45,189 nt of DNA from Herminiimonas sp. CN (GCF_000622895.1 NZ_AVCC01000020.1:1-45189), one strand, 5' to 3'; numbered from the stretch's first letter, positions 1 to 10,793 are shown. Numbers and translations: made by a program. The notes: generated by a model not told the origin, from the sequence alone.

Positions 1-195
1 TAAGGGTAGGTAGTTAGTTTAGTTCGACTACGTCCGAACTTAAGTTTGGTTAAGGGTAAAAAGGTTAAAAAGTTTAAAAGTTTTAAGTTTTGGTAGGACG
101 TAACCTTAACCTACCGTAACGGTACGGACCGGACCGGTCCGTACCCGGACCCGGGCCGACCAACCAAAACCCAAAACCCCACCCTAGTCGTCGGG
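1..195. other. Flow-ordered low-complexity sequence, probable sequencing artefact
   Basis: When homopolymers are collapsed, almost every step moves one or two places along the cycle T-A-C-G. In the first 160 bases the dinucleotide AT never occurs, GC occurs once and TG twice, although all are frequent in the rest of the window. There is no ATG and stops are frequent. T-A-C-G is the nucleotide flow order of pyrosequencing (454, early Ion Torrent). I infer over-called noise at a contig end rather than genomic DNA. Normal composition returns at about 200. Confidence 0.75.
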
Positions 196-264
196 TGGGT
201 TGTTTTTTTTGTCCGTGCCGTTTGCAAACATCGGCTTGAGGCAGCGATGGCCTGGTGTGCCGAT

Positions 265-290
265 GGCGGAAGACGCTGCGCTTTTCCGCC
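265..290. other. Hairpin downstream of moaC
   Basis: GGCGGAA (265-271) and TTCCGCC (284-290) form a perfect 7-bp stem just beyond the moaC stop. No T-run follows on the moaC strand, so this may be a weak or incomplete terminator only. Confidence 0.3.
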
Positions 291-297
291 CTACTGA

Positions 298-795
298 CTA
301 CCCCGCGACCCAATCCCCGGACTTGCCGCCGTGCTTTTCCAGCACCCGCACATCGGTCATCACCATGCCGCGATCGACCGCCTTGCACATGTCATAGATA
401 GTCAACAGGCCGACCTGGACTGCGGTCAGCGCTTCCATTTCGACCCCGGTCTTGCCGCAGGTTTCAACTTGCGCGCGGCAGTGGACGCTGGCGGCTGCGG
501 CGTCGATGCTGAATTCGACCGCGACGCGGGTCAGCGCCAGCGGGTGGCACAGCGGGATCAGGTCGCTGGTGCGCTTGGCGGCCATGATGGCGGCGATGCG
601 GGCGATGCCGAGCACGTCGCCTTTCTTGGCATTGCCGCCCTGGATGATGGCCAGCGTGGCCGGCTGCATGCGGATGGTGCCGGCGGCGACGGCGATGCGG
701 TGGGTTGCATCCTTGGCGCCGACATCGACCATGTGGGCCTGGCCGGCGGCATCGAAATGGGTCAGGCCGGCGGGGGTGTCTGGTATGCGGTTCAT
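298..795 (-). CDS. moaC: Cyclic pyranopterin monophosphate synthase MoaC
   Basis: This enzyme of molybdenum cofactor synthesis forms cyclic pyranopterin monophosphate from the MoaA product in the cytosol. The 165 residues match the usual family length of about 160. Typical MoaC blocks are visible: [41 protein letters not shown] and a C-terminal KHGGKSGDW. The ATG at 795 is chosen because the family N-terminus begins there; an upstream ATG would add 19 unrelated residues. It is divergent from the M48 protease gene, with 66 bp between the starts. No other molybdopterin genes are nearby. Its downstream side runs into the artefactual contig end. Confidence 0.96.
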   Translation of the reverse strand: MNRIPDTPAGLTHFDAAGQAHMVDVGAKDATHRIAVAAGTIRMQPATLAIIQGGNAKKGDVLGIARIAAIMAAKRTSDLIPLCHPLALTRVAVEFSIDAAAASVHCRAQVETCGKTGVEMEALTAVQVGLLTIYDMCKAVDRGMVMTDVRVLEKHGGKSGDWVAG

Positions 796-861
796 GGGCG
801 TGGAACGATTGTTGGGAGCGGGTATCATAGCATCGTGAAAACAAAACACCATGGCCCGAAA

Positions 862-2388
862 ATGAAGCTGCTGCCACGCTTATTGACGCTGGCGCTGATC
901 GCCGCCACCTGCGCCGCGCCCCTTGCGCCGCTGCCGCTTGCCGCGCAAGGCTTGCCGACGCTGGGCGATGCCGATAGCGATGCGCTGTCGCCGCTGATGG
1001 AGCGCAAGCTGGGCGAGGAAATCATGCGCGATATCCGGCGCGATCCCGATTACCTGGACGATGCGCCGGTGCTGGAGTATCTGAATGCGTTCGGCTCCAG
1101 CCTGGTGGCGGCGCGGCCGGAAGTGCGCGGCGAGGCCGGTTTTGACTTTTCCTTTTTCGCGGTGCGCGATGCCACGCTGAATGCGTTTGCCTTGCCGGGC
1201 GGCTTTGTCGCGGTGCATTCCGGCCTGGTGCTGGCGGCGCAGAGCGAGTCGGAGCTGGCGTCGGTGATGGCGCACGAGATCGGCCATGTGGCGCAGCGTC
1301 ATATCGCCCGCATGCTGGGGCAGCAAAAACAGGATGCGCTGATCCCGCTGGCGGCGATTCTGCTGGGCGTGCTGGCTGCGCGCAGCCACAACGCGGGCGA
1401 TGCGCCGATGGCGCTGGCGGTGGGCGGCCAGGGCTTGGCGATCCAGCGCCAGTTGAGTTTTAGCCGGAATGCCGAGCGCGAGGCGGATCGGATCGGTTTG
1501 CAGATCTTGCAGGCGACCAACTTCGATACCAGCGGCATGGTGGCCTTTTTCGGCCGCATGCAAAAGGCTACACACGGGTATTCCGATGCGGTGCCGGCGT
1601 TCTTGCTGACCCATCCGCTGACTACCGAGCGCATCGCCGATATCGAGGCGCGCATCCGCGACCAGCCGCACGTGCCGCGCCCCGACAGCCTGGCTTTTCA
1701 TTTGATCAAGGCGCGCCTGCGGGTGCTGCAGGACGGCAGCGCGCAGGGCTTGCGCGAGGCCGGCGAATGGTTCGATAAGCAGTTGCAGCAAAAGGCGCGG
1801 ATGCAAACCGCCGCCGCCAGATACGGCCTGGCCTTGATTGCGCTGAAACAGGGCGCACCGGCCAGGGCGAAAGCATTGCTGGCCGAGGCGCGGGTGGCGT
1901 CGCTGGCGCCGCAGGACGCGATCATGGCCAGTCTGGAAACCGACATCGCGCTGGCGTCCAAGGCGTCGCCGGAAATGGCGCAACCGGCGCAGCAGGCAGT
2001 CAAGCTGGCCGCTGCGGCGCGCGCGCAATTCCCGCTGTCGCGCGGGATTGCGCGCCAGTATGCGCAGGCGCTGATCGCGGCGGCGCGCTTCGATGATGCG
2101 GTGGCTTACCTGCGCGACCAGGCGCAACTGTATCGCAGCGAGCCGCAGTTGCAGCAAGTGCTGGCCGAGGCTTATGCGGCGCAGGGCAGGCAGGCGCTGC
2201 AGCATATCGCGCTGGCCGAATCGTATGCGCTGAACGGCAGCCTGCCGGACGCACTGCAGCAACTGACGATTGCGCGCCGGGCGCCGGATGCGTCGTTCTA
2301 CGACCAGGCCGTGATCGACGCCCGCGAGCGCGAACTGCAGGCGCGCTGGCGCGATGTGTTGAAGGAGCAGGGCAAGAAGCCGCAGTAG
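862..2388 (+). CDS. Periplasmic M48 family zinc metalloprotease, BepA-like
   Basis: The protein has 508 residues. It starts with a signal peptide ([20 protein letters not shown], then an AxA-like site near residue 28), so it should be exported. An M48 peptidase domain follows with HEIGH at 138-142 (zinc ligands and catalytic Glu) and the third ligand in [10 protein letters not shown] (Glu207). The C-terminal half is Ala-rich and helical, as in TPR regions of BepA/YfgC, which degrades or helps assemble outer-membrane proteins such as LptD. The ATG at 862 is the only start that begins with the signal peptide; the frame is open far upstream as an antisense shadow of moaC. The BepA role is inferred from architecture. 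Confidence 0.9.
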   Translation: MKLLPRLLTLALIAATCAAPLAPLPLAAQGLPTLGDADSDALSPLMERKLGEEIMRDIRRDPDYLDDAPVLEYLNAFGSSLVAARPEVRGEAGFDFSFFAVRDATLNAFALPGGFVAVHSGLVLAAQSESELASVMAHEIGHVAQRHIARMLGQQKQDALIPLAAILLGVLAARSHNAGDAPMALAVGGQGLAIQRQLSFSRNAEREADRIGLQILQATNFDTSGMVAFFGRMQKATHGYSDAVPAFLLTHPLTTERIADIEARIRDQPHVPRPDSLAFHLIKARLRVLQDGSAQGLREAGEWFDKQLQQKARMQTAAARYGLALIALKQGAPARAKALLAEARVASLAPQDAIMASLETDIALASKASPEMAQPAQQAVKLAAAARAQFPLSRGIARQYAQALIAAARFDDAVAYLRDQAQLYRSEPQLQQVLAEAYAAQGRQALQHIALAESYALNGSLPDALQQLTIARRAPDASFYDQAVIDARERELQARWRDVLKEQGKKPQ

Positions 2389-2400
2389 TACAAATGCAAG

Positions 2401-3003
2401 CTAAGCCGCCTGCGGCGCGCTGACGAAGCCGAAGTGCTGCGCCAGCGCAGCCTGGGCAATGCGCTGCACCGGCAACTGCCGGCCATCGTGCAGCAGATGC
2501 AACGGCCGCGCTGTTGCACCGGTTTGGTTGTCGATCCAGTCCAGCAACGCGCTGTCGCTGACAATGCTATCGTCGATGCGCAATCGTTCGATGCACTGGG
2601 CCAGATCGCGGTCGTCGAGCGCGGCGATCTTGCCTTGGCTGCGCAGGATCAGGCATCCGCTGTCGGTCAGCCAGACCGCATCGATGCCGGCCAGCGGCTC
2701 GTCGGTCTGGGTGACGAAACCGCGCTGCGGATCGCTGCGCACGATGTAGGGCGTCAGTTCCAGGTTGACGTATACCCGTTGCGGCCCGTTCTGGAAGAAC
2801 CAGCGGCCGCGCTCGTCGGCCAGGTAGTTGCGGCGGATGAAGCCGAGCAGGGCCGGATGCGCGATGCGCTCGCCAGGCAAGTCCTGCTGCTGCGCGCGCT
2901 CGTCGCGCATGCGCCAGGCGCCGCGCGCATCCAGCGCCAGCCAGCCGTAGCAATGCGGTACGTCCGGCCATTTGGCGATGGCCTGCTTGACGATTTCGTC
3001 CAT
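2401..3003 (-). CDS. Conserved hypothetical protein, DUF2946-like
   Basis: This soluble protein of about 200 residues has no signal peptide or membrane segment. It begins MDEIVKQAIAKWPDVPHCYG and contains WFFQNGPQRVYVNLE, blocks I associate with a Burkholderiales family annotated as DUF2946. That name is from memory and should be checked. The function is unknown. The ATG at 3003 is preferred over a TTG at 3015 that adds four residues. It converges with the M48 protease gene, with 12 bp between the stops. Codon use matches its neighbours. Confidence 0.8.
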   Translation of the reverse strand: MDEIVKQAIAKWPDVPHCYGWLALDARGAWRMRDERAQQQDLPGERIAHPALLGFIRRNYLADERGRWFFQNGPQRVYVNLELTPYIVRSDPQRGFVTQTDEPLAGIDAVWLTDSGCLILRSQGKIAALDDRDLAQCIERLRIDDSIVSDSALLDWIDNQTGATARPLHLLHDGRQLPVQRIAQAALAQHFGFVSAPQAA

Positions 3004-3112
3004 TTCTATATCCAATTTATTGGAGTATGTTGAAAAATATGCTGTTCCCGCATTTATTTATTGTGGTAGCACTTTATACGGTAGCAAGTATATATCTGCC
3101 TGACGAAGCTGG

Positions 3113-4060
3113 TCAGGCCGTCCCATCAAGAAAACCCAGCATCCGTTGCGGCAGCCAGTCGATGTTGCCGGGCAGCGCGCCGGCGGCAAAGCCGATGTGG
3201 CCGCCCTGTTCCGGATATTCCAGCACCACCGCTGCCGCCGCCTGCTGCGGCAGGTGCTGCGCCGGCAGGAAGGGGTCGTTGCGGGCGTTGAGTACCAGCG
3301 TCGGCAGCGTGATGTCGCCCAGCACATGCCTGGCGCTGGCGCGATCCCAGTAATCGTCGGTGTCGCGGTAGCCGTGCAAGGGCGCTGTAACGATATTGTC
3401 GAAGTCGTACAGATTGTTTGCCCGCAGCATTTTTTCGCGGTCGAACAGACCGGGGAACTGCTCCAGCTTTTGCAGGCATTTCGGCTTCATGGTCTTGAGG
3501 AACATGCGCGTGTAGATGCGGTTGATGCCGTGCGACAGCGCTGCGCCGCCCTGCGCCAAGTCGAGCGGCGCCGATACCGCGCAGGCGGCGTCGATGATTT
3601 CGGCCTGATGCTGCGATTCGCCCAGCCAGCGCAGCAGCACGTTGCCGCCCAGCGATGCGCCGGCGGCGTAGAAACGGCTGGCTTGCTGCTTTTCTGCGTG
3701 CAGGCGGCGGATGATCCAGTCCAGTTCGGCGGTGTCGCCTGAATGATAGAAGCGCGGCGTCCGGTTCGGCTCGCCCGAGCAGCCGCGGAAATGCGGCACC
3801 GCACCCGACCAGCCGCGCGCCGCGACCTGCGCCATCAGCGCACGCGCGTAGTGGCTGTCGGATGAACTTTCCAGTCCGTGAAACAGCACCACGAACGGCT
3901 GGCCGGGCGATCCATCGACGAAATCGATATCGATGAAGTCGCCGTCCGGCGCATCCCAGCGCTGGCGGCGGTAGGCCACCGGCGGCTTGGCGATGCAAGT
4001 CGCGGGGTAGATGGTTTGCAGGTGGCCGTTCGGCAACCATGACGGCGCGGAGTATTTCAT
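3113..4060 (-). CDS. YheT family alpha/beta-fold hydrolase
   Basis: The 315-residue protein has the alpha/beta hydrolase pattern of the YheT/ABHD1-3 family. It starts with SWLPNGHLQTIYP, has an oxyanion-region HGLESSS (61-67), a nucleophile elbow GASLGGN with Ser136, an acid in NARNDPF and a C-terminal His in GGHIGF. Members are probable esterases; the substrate in bacteria is unsettled. No signal peptide is seen. It lies downstream of the zinc-finger gene on the same strand, across a 126-bp AT-richer gap, so it may have its own promoter. Confidence 0.92.
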   Translation of the reverse strand: MKYSAPSWLPNGHLQTIYPATCIAKPPVAYRRQRWDAPDGDFIDIDFVDGSPGQPFVVLFHGLESSSDSHYARALMAQVAARGWSGAVPHFRGCSGEPNRTPRFYHSGDTAELDWIIRRLHAEKQQASRFYAAGASLGGNVLLRWLGESQHQAEIIDAACAVSAPLDLAQGGAALSHGINRIYTRMFLKTMKPKCLQKLEQFPGLFDREKMLRANNLYDFDNIVTAPLHGYRDTDDYWDRASARHVLGDITLPTLVLNARNDPFLPAQHLPQQAAAAVVLEYPEQGGHIGFAAGALPGNIDWLPQRMLGFLDGTA

Positions 4061-4186
4061 GCAGATTATTCTGTACCCGATTGCCGCGTGATTGTCTGCG
4101 CAAGCGCAATAATTTTAATAATCTAACAAGCTTTTCCGGGAAATGCGCCACGCTAACCGATCCAGGCTATTTCCTTGAAACGGGTT

Positions 4187-4402
4187 TTAATGTCCCTTGA
4201 TCACGGCGCCCGGCTTGAGCCGGTACACGGTGCCGCAATACGGGCAGGTTGCGCTGCCGCCGTGCGACAGGTCGAGGAAGATGCGCGGGTGGGACGACCA
4301 GAGCGGCATCGCTACGTTGGGGCAATGCGCGGGCAAATCGTTGCCGTCGAGTTCCACGATGGCGCCGACCTTGGCTGGATTTGTTGCTTTCGTTGCTTGC
4401 AT
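4187..4402 (-). CDS. Small zinc-finger protein, zf-CHCC type
   Basis: The protein has 71 residues. AHCPN, then SHPRIFLDLSHGG, then CPYCGTVYRLKPG give the Cys-His-Cys-Cys pattern of the zf-CHCC family, related to the zinc-binding C-terminus of mitochondrial complex I subunit NDUFS6. Proteobacterial members often sit next to ilvE, as here: ilvE lies upstream on the same strand, 73 bp away. The start is supported by GGAGA eight bases before the ATG. The cellular role is not established. Confidence 0.9.
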   Translation of the reverse strand: MQATKATNPAKVGAIVELDGNDLPAHCPNVAMPLWSSHPRIFLDLSHGGSATCPYCGTVYRLKPGAVIKGH

Positions 4403-4417
4403 GTGATTCTCCGTTGC

Positions 4418-4459
4418 CGGGCGGCACCGGCCGCCCGAAATTGATTCTGAAATTGATTC
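4418..4459. other. Hairpin and short direct repeat between ilvE and the zinc-finger gene
   Basis: CGGGCGGC (4418-4425) and GCCGCCCG (4430-4437) form a perfect 8-bp hairpin with loop ACCG. Next to it GAAATTGATTC occurs twice (4437-4447 and 4449-4459). No T-run follows the hairpin on the gene strand, so it is not an obvious terminator; it may affect read-through or mRNA stability. Confidence 0.5.
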
Positions 4460-4475
4460 AGAAGGATTAACTGAA

Positions 4476-5396
4476 TTACACCAGCGTCAGCCAGTGCTGA
4501 TATTGCGGTGCGCGTCCGGCGACCACTTCAAAGAACAGCGCTTGCAGTTTTTCGGTGATCGGCCCACGCTGGCCGGCGCCGATCTGGCGGTTGTCGAGCT
4601 CGCGGATCGGCGTGACTTCGGCGGCGGTGCCGGTGAAGAAGGCTTCGTCGCAACAATACATCTCGTCGCGGGTGATGCGTTTTTCGATCACTTCAATGCC
4701 AAGGTCGCGCGCCATGACGACCACCGAATCGCGCGTGATGCCGTCCAGGCAGGATGCCAGGTCGGGAGTGTAAAGCTTGCCGTTCTTGACGATGAAGACG
4801 TTTTCGCCCGAGCCTTCGGAGACGTAGCCTTCGGTGTCCAGCAGCAGCGCTTCGTCGTAGCCGTCGGTCAGCGCCTCCTGGTTGGCCAGGATCGAGTTGA
4901 TGTAATAGCCGGAAGCCTTGGCGCGCACCATCGAGACATTCACGTGGTGGCGGGTGAAGGACGAAGTCTTGACGCGGATGCCCTTGGCGATGCCTTCCTC
5001 GCCCAGATACGCGCCCCACGGCCAGGCGGCGATGGCGGTGTGGATGGTGTTGCCGCGGGCCGAGATGCCGAGCTTTTCGGAGCCGATCCAGATCAGCGGG
5101 CGCAGATAGCAGGATTCGAGCTGATTCTCGCGCACCACCTGTTTTTGCGCGTCCATCAGGGTTGCCAGATCGTACGGGACCTTCATCTGGAAAATCTTGG
5201 CCGAGTTCAGCAGGCGCTGGGTATGTTCCTTCAGCCGGAAAATCGCCGTGCCCTGCTGCGTGTTGTAGGCGCGCACGCCTTCGAATACGGCCATGCCGTA
5301 GTGCAGCGAGTGGGTCAGCACGTGGATCTTGGCAGCGCGCCAGTCGATCAGTGTGCCGTCTTGCCAAATCTTGCCGTCGCGGTCGTCCATGGACAT
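4476..5396 (-). CDS. ilvE: Branched-chain amino acid aminotransferase
   Basis: This PLP enzyme interconverts branched-chain amino acids and their 2-oxo acids, the last step of Leu, Ile and Val synthesis. It has 306 residues, as in E. coli IlvE. The fold-type IV pattern is clear: LHYGMAVFEGVRAY, the PLP lysine in RAKASGYY (Lys160), EGSGENVF, GITRDSV and FFTGTAAEVTPI. The ATG at 5396 is chosen because GGGAGA lies seven bases upstream. It is divergent from azlCD, which export branched-chain amino acids, so synthesis and efflux sit back to back. No leader peptide is seen. Confidence 0.96.
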   Translation of the reverse strand: MSMDDRDGKIWQDGTLIDWRAAKIHVLTHSLHYGMAVFEGVRAYNTQQGTAIFRLKEHTQRLLNSAKIFQMKVPYDLATLMDAQKQVVRENQLESCYLRPLIWIGSEKLGISARGNTIHTAIAAWPWGAYLGEEGIAKGIRVKTSSFTRHHVNVSMVRAKASGYYINSILANQEALTDGYDEALLLDTEGYVSEGSGENVFIVKNGKLYTPDLASCLDGITRDSVVVMARDLGIEVIEKRITRDEMYCCDEAFFTGTAAEVTPIRELDNRQIGAGQRGPITEKLQALFFEVVAGRAPQYQHWLTLV

Positions 5397-5578
5397 GGCG
5401 CAATCTCCCAAAATGTCAAAGCAATCAAAGTTATTAACCGGAATAAACCACGATTTTAACGGATTCGGGCAGCCCGGAAGCGGTATCGGTAGAATGGCCG
5501 GTTGATATATTTGCAGCCAACGCACCCATAATCGCATCCGGACCGGTATGCAGTGCCAACAAGGTGAAATAAAGCAGT

Positions 5579-6316
5579 ATGGAAAACACAGGCGCCAATG
5601 GCGCGCATGCGCTGCCGCCGGAACAGGCCGCATTCCGTGAGGGTTTCAGGACTTCTTTGGCCAGCATGCCGGGCATCTTGGCCTGGGGGCTGGTGTCCGG
5701 CATGGCGATGATCAAGGCCGGCCTGACGCTGTGGCAGGCGCTCGGCATGACGTTTCTGGTGTTTGCCGGTTCGGCGCAGCTGGCGGCGCTGCCGTTGATG
5801 ATGGCCAATGCGCCGGTGATCGTGATATTCGCCACCGCGATGGTGGTGAACTTGCGTTTCGTGATTTTCGGCGCCGCTCTCGGCCCGCATTTTTCGCATT
5901 TGCCGTGGTATCAACGTCTCTGGTACGGTTATTTCAATGGCGATATTGCGGCGGGATTGTTCCCGCTGCGGTTTCCTGCGGAAACGTTGTACCGGCCAGC
6001 CGGCAAAGCGGGTTTTTACATGGGCATCGGCTACAGCAACTGGCTGGCATGGCAGGTCGGTGCGGTAGCCGGAATTTTTCTGGCGGGCCGGATTCCCGAG
6101 TCCTGGAACATCGGTTTTGCCGGTACTCTGGCCTTGCTGGCGATCATGATTCCATTGATTATCAACGCGGCGGCACTGGGCGGCGTGGTAATTTCCGGTA
6201 TCGTCGCGGTAATTGCGGCCAACTTGCCCTATCGGCTTGGATTGCTGCTGGCGATGGTGCTCGGCATGGCGGCCGCGATGCTGATCGATGCCTGGCTCGA
6301 AAAGAAAAAAACATGA
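5579..6316 (+). CDS. azlC: AzlC family branched-chain amino acid exporter, large subunit
   Basis: This inner-membrane protein of 245 residues has several hydrophobic helices. Its N-terminal region, REGFRTSLASMPGILAWGL, is typical of AzlC, the large partner of AzlD in exporting branched-chain amino acids and analogues. Conserved Asn/Arg and Gly-rich segments appear in VVNLRFVIFGAAL and GYSNWLAWQ. An AAGGTGA lies 11 bases before the ATG. The gene is translationally coupled to azlD by an ATGA overlap. It is divergent from ilvE, with a possible -10 box TAGAAT at 5490. Confidence 0.92.
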   Translation: MENTGANGAHALPPEQAAFREGFRTSLASMPGILAWGLVSGMAMIKAGLTLWQALGMTFLVFAGSAQLAALPLMMANAPVIVIFATAMVVNLRFVIFGAALGPHFSHLPWYQRLWYGYFNGDIAAGLFPLRFPAETLYRPAGKAGFYMGIGYSNWLAWQVGAVAGIFLAGRIPESWNIGFAGTLALLAIMIPLIINAAALGGVVISGIVAVIAANLPYRLGLLLAMVLGMAAAMLIDAWLEKKKT

Positions 6317-6636
6317 GCGACTTTGACACCTGGGTCACCATCATCCTGCTGACCGTTGCCACCATTTTGACGCGCAGTTCATTCTTTTTGCTTGGCAATG
6401 CGATCAAGTTCCCACCCGCAGTCCAGCATGCGCTGCGCTACGCGCCGGCGGCCGCGCTGGCTGCGATCGTGGTGCCGGACTTGCTGCTGTCGGGCGGCGC
6501 CGTTACCGTTTCGCTGGTCAATCCGAAGCTGCTGGCCGGTATCGGCGCCGCGGTATTTTTTGTGGCGACCGGGCGCCTGCTGGGAACGATCGTGGTCGGC
6601 ATGGGGCTATTTACCCTGGTTCGTTTTCTGCTCTGA
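6313..6636 (+). CDS. azlD: AzlD family branched-chain amino acid exporter, small subunit
   Basis: The 107-residue membrane protein has about four hydrophobic segments and the AzlD pattern: a helix with TILTRSSFFLLG, then LRYAPAAALAAIVVPDLL. Its ATG overlaps the azlC stop (ATGA at 6313-6316), which implies coupled translation in near 1:1 ratio. It is the obligate small partner of AzlC. No T-rich hairpin terminator is visible after the stop; pgk begins 105 bp later. Confidence 0.92.
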   Translation: MSDFDTWVTIILLTVATILTRSSFFLLGNAIKFPPAVQHALRYAPAAALAAIVVPDLLLSGGAVTVSLVNPKLLAGIGAAVFFVATGRLLGTIVVGMGLFTLVRFLL

Positions 6637-6741
6637 AATTTGCCGTCAATCGTGCCAGCGTCTCCGTTGGTATAAAACGGTTTTGGATCGCGTTCGCTGC
6701 GGTAAAATAACGGCTTTTCCTTCGACCGCATCAGGACAGAC

Positions 6742-7932
6742 ATGCAATTCAATCGATTGAGCGACCTTATCGCCGCCAATGCGCTGGCAGGCAAGCGCGT
6801 ATTTATCCGCGCAGATATGAACGTGCCGCAGGACGATGCAGGCAAGATCACAGAAGATACCCGCATTCGCGCGTCGGTACCGGCGATTCGGCAGGTGCTC
6901 GATGCCGGTGCGGCGGTGATGGTCACGTCGCACCTCGGCCGCCCGACCGAGGGCGAATTCAAGCCGGCGGATTCGCTGGCGCCGGTCGCGCAGCGCCTGT
7001 CGGAACTGCTCGGGCGGCCGGTGCCGCTGCTGCAGAACTGGCTGGATGGGGTGGCGGTGGCGCCGGGCCAGGTGGTGCTGCTGGAAAATTGCCGCGTAAA
7101 CAAGGGCGAGAAAAAAAATAGCGACGCGCTGGCGCAAAAAATGGCCAAGTTGTGCGATATCTACGTCAACGACGCGTTCGGCACCGCCCATCGGGCCGAG
7201 GCGAGCACCCACGGCATCGCCAAGTTCGCGCCGATTGCCTGCGCCGGCCCCTTGCTGGCGGCTGAATTGGATGCGCTGGGCCAGGCGCTGCACCAGCCGG
7301 CGCGGCCGATGGTGGCGATCGTGGCCGGCTCCAAGGTGTCGAGCAAGCTGACCATCCTGAAGGCGCTGGCCGACAAGGTCGATAACCTGATCGTCGGCGG
7401 CGGCATTGCCAACACCTTCATGCTGGCTGCTGGACTAAAGATCGGCAAATCGCTGGTCGAGGCGGATTTGCTGGAAGAAGCGCGCGCCATCATGGCGATG
7501 ATGGCGCAACGCGGCGCATCGGTGCCGATCCCGGTCGATGTGGTGTGCGCGAAAGAGTTTTCCGCCACCGCAGCAGCGACCGTCAAGGATGTGGCTGACG
7601 TGGCCGCCGACGACATGATCCTGGATATCGGGCCGAAAACCGCCGCCATGCTGGCGCAACAACTGGCCGGCGCCGGCACCATCGTCTGGAACGGGCCGGT
7701 CGGCGTGTTCGAGTTCGACCAGTTCGGCAGCGGCACCCGCACGCTGGCCATGGCGATCGCCGGCTCGAAGGCGTTTTCGATCGCCGGCGGCGGCGACACC
7801 CTGGCGGCGATTGCCAAGTACGGCATCACCGACAGGATCGGCTACATCTCGACCGGCGGCGGCGCGTTCCTGGAGTTTCTGGAAGGCAAGACGCTGCCGG
7901 CGGTGGAAATTCTGATGCAGCGCAAAACCTGA
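6742..7932 (+). CDS. pgk: Phosphoglycerate kinase
   Basis: This cytosolic glycolytic enzyme transfers phosphate between 1,3-bisphosphoglycerate and ADP, reversibly. Its 396 residues match the family. Recognisable blocks are [59 protein letters not shown] and the nucleotide-binding GGGDTLAAI. The start is supported by CAGGACAG just upstream. A GGTAAAAT box about 35 bases before the ATG may be a -10 element. Pyk and fba follow on the same strand, but a 289-bp gap with a hairpin separates pgk from pyk. Confidence 0.98.
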   Translation: MQFNRLSDLIAANALAGKRVFIRADMNVPQDDAGKITEDTRIRASVPAIRQVLDAGAAVMVTSHLGRPTEGEFKPADSLAPVAQRLSELLGRPVPLLQNWLDGVAVAPGQVVLLENCRVNKGEKKNSDALAQKMAKLCDIYVNDAFGTAHRAEASTHGIAKFAPIACAGPLLAAELDALGQALHQPARPMVAIVAGSKVSSKLTILKALADKVDNLIVGGGIANTFMLAAGLKIGKSLVEADLLEEARAIMAMMAQRGASVPIPVDVVCAKEFSATAAATVKDVADVAADDMILDIGPKTAAMLAQQLAGAGTIVWNGPVGVFEFDQFGSGTRTLAMAIAGSKAFSIAGGGDTLAAIAKYGITDRIGYISTGGGAFLEFLEGKTLPAVEILMQRKT

Positions 7933-8092
7933 CCGCTGCCGCGTGCAGGTTTTGGCGCATGTCTGGCAATAGCCTGAGTATATTTTCACTCCGCAATAAA
8001 ACTGTGCGGTAAATAGCATGAAAATCATCATACCCCTTGTTTTTGTGTAATTGATAGGCGGCCCGCTTAGGGGCCCGTTGCAAATTCAGATT

Positions 8093-8128
8093 CCGCCATT
8101 CCGGCCTTCGCGGGGATGGCGGGTTTTT
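8093..8128 (+). terminator. Hairpin with T-run between pgk and pyk
   Basis: CCGCCAT (8093-8099) pairs perfectly with ATGGCGG (8116-8122), followed by G and five Ts. It fits an intrinsic terminator that would isolate pyk from pgk, or attenuate pyk. The sequence also resembles the widespread dispersed repeat of the type ATTCCCGCCTTCGCGGG. The other 250 bp of the pgk-pyk gap show no gene. Confidence 0.6.
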
Positions 8129-8221
8129 AAATTTGGACGGGTGCAATCCGCGCAGTTTTGCCGAGCGAAAAACGCGGGCGTCACCCGCTCTACTGACGAA
8201 TATCAACCAAGGAAAGCCCCT

Positions 8222-9655
<1,434 letters not shown>

Positions 9656-9681
9656 TTTTTGTTCTTTTTGGGAGTATTACC

Positions 9682-10746
9682 ATGTCACTCGTATCCATGC
9701 GTCAATTGCTGGACCATGCGGCTGAAAACGGCTACGGCTTGCCGGCCTTTAACGTCAACAACCTGGAGCAGGTCACCGCGATCATGATGGCCGCCGATGC
9801 AGTCGGCTCGCCGGTGATCATGCAGGCTTCCGCCGGCGCGCGCAAATACGCGGGCGAAGCGTTCCTGCGCCACCTGATTTCGGCGGCGGTCGAAGCCTAT
9901 CCGCACATTCCGGTGGTAATGCACCAGGATCACGGCCAGAGCCCGGCGGTCTGCATGGCGGCCATCAAGTCCGGCTTCACCTCGGTGATGATGGACGGCT
10001 CGCTGCTGGAAGACGGCAAGAACGTCGCCAGCTACGAATACAACCTCGACGTGTCGCGCGAAGTGGTCAAGTTCTCGCACGCGATCGGCGTCACGGTCGA
10101 AGCCGAGCTGGGCGTGCTGGGCTCGCTTGAAACCATGATGGGCGACAAGGAAGACGGCCACGGCGCCGACGGCAAGATGACCCGCGAGCAATTGCTGACC
10201 GACGTTGCGCAAGCCGCCGACTTCGTTGCCCGCACCCAGTGCGATGCGCTGGCGATCGCGATCGGCACCTCGCACGGCGCCTACAAGTTCTCGCGCAAGC
10301 CGACCGGCGACATCCTGGCGATCGACCGCATCAAGGAAATCCACGCCCGCATCCCGAACACCCATCTGGTGATGCACGGTTCCAGCTCGGTGCCGCAGGA
10401 ACTGCTGGCCGAGATTCGCCAGTTCGGCGGCGACATGAAGGAAACCTACGGCGTGCCGGTCGAGGAAATCCAGGAAGGCATCAAGCACGGCGTGCGCAAG
10501 ATCAACATCGACACCGACATCCGGCTGGCGATGACCGGCGCGATCCGCCGCTACCTGTTCGAGAACCCGTCCAAGTTCGATCCGCGCGACTACCTGAAGC
10601 CGGCCCGCGAAGCCGCGATGGAAGTCTGCAAGGCGCGTTTCCTGGCGTTCGGTTGCGAAGGCCGCGCTGCCGCCATCAAGCCGATCCCGCTGGAAAAAAT
10701 GGCCGAACGCTACAAGAAAGGCGAACTTGCCCAAATCGTGAAATAA
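9682..10746 (+). CDS. fba: Class II fructose-1,6-bisphosphate aldolase
   Basis: This zinc aldolase reversibly splits fructose-1,6-bisphosphate into dihydroxyacetone phosphate and glyceraldehyde 3-phosphate. It has 354 residues. Class II signatures are HQDHGQS, the metal-binding [30 protein letters not shown], and [15 protein letters not shown] stands eight bases before the ATG. It follows pyk by 26 bp and probably shares its transcript, which ends at the strong terminator after fba. The gene may also serve the Calvin cycle (cbbA) in autotrophic relatives; no other cbb genes are in the window. Confidence 0.97.
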   Translation: MSLVSMRQLLDHAAENGYGLPAFNVNNLEQVTAIMMAADAVGSPVIMQASAGARKYAGEAFLRHLISAAVEAYPHIPVVMHQDHGQSPAVCMAAIKSGFTSVMMDGSLLEDGKNVASYEYNLDVSREVVKFSHAIGVTVEAELGVLGSLETMMGDKEDGHGADGKMTREQLLTDVAQAADFVARTQCDALAIAIGTSHGAYKFSRKPTGDILAIDRIKEIHARIPNTHLVMHGSSSVPQELLAEIRQFGGDMKETYGVPVEEIQEGIKHGVRKINIDTDIRLAMTGAIRRYLFENPSKFDPRDYLKPAREAAMEVCKARFLAFGCEGRAAAIKPIPLEKMAERYKKGELAQIVK

Positions 10747-10762
10747 TTCGGCATTGAAGCGG

Positions 10763-10793
10763 AGGGCACCGAAAATTCCGGTGCCCTTCTTTA
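10763..10793 (+). terminator. Intrinsic terminator after fba
   Basis: AGGGCACCG (10763-10771) and CGGTGCCCT (10779-10787) form a perfect 9-bp stem with loop AAAATTC, followed by TCTTTATT. This should end the pyk-fba transcript before purE. Confidence 0.85.

Noticed and set aside
1..60. Telomere-like TAAGGG and TTAGGG-type runs
   Set aside because: There is no fixed repeat period, and the bases are better explained by the T-A-C-G flow order.
880..2262. Long antisense frame opposite the M48 protease gene
   Set aside because: It lies wholly within a well-supported gene, is Arg/Gln-rich as expected of antisense GC-rich codons, and has no motifs.
6667..6708. Full sigma-70 promoter for pgk
   Set aside because: TTGGAT and TAAAAT are only 14 bases apart; the -10-like box is noted but the pair is not acceptable.
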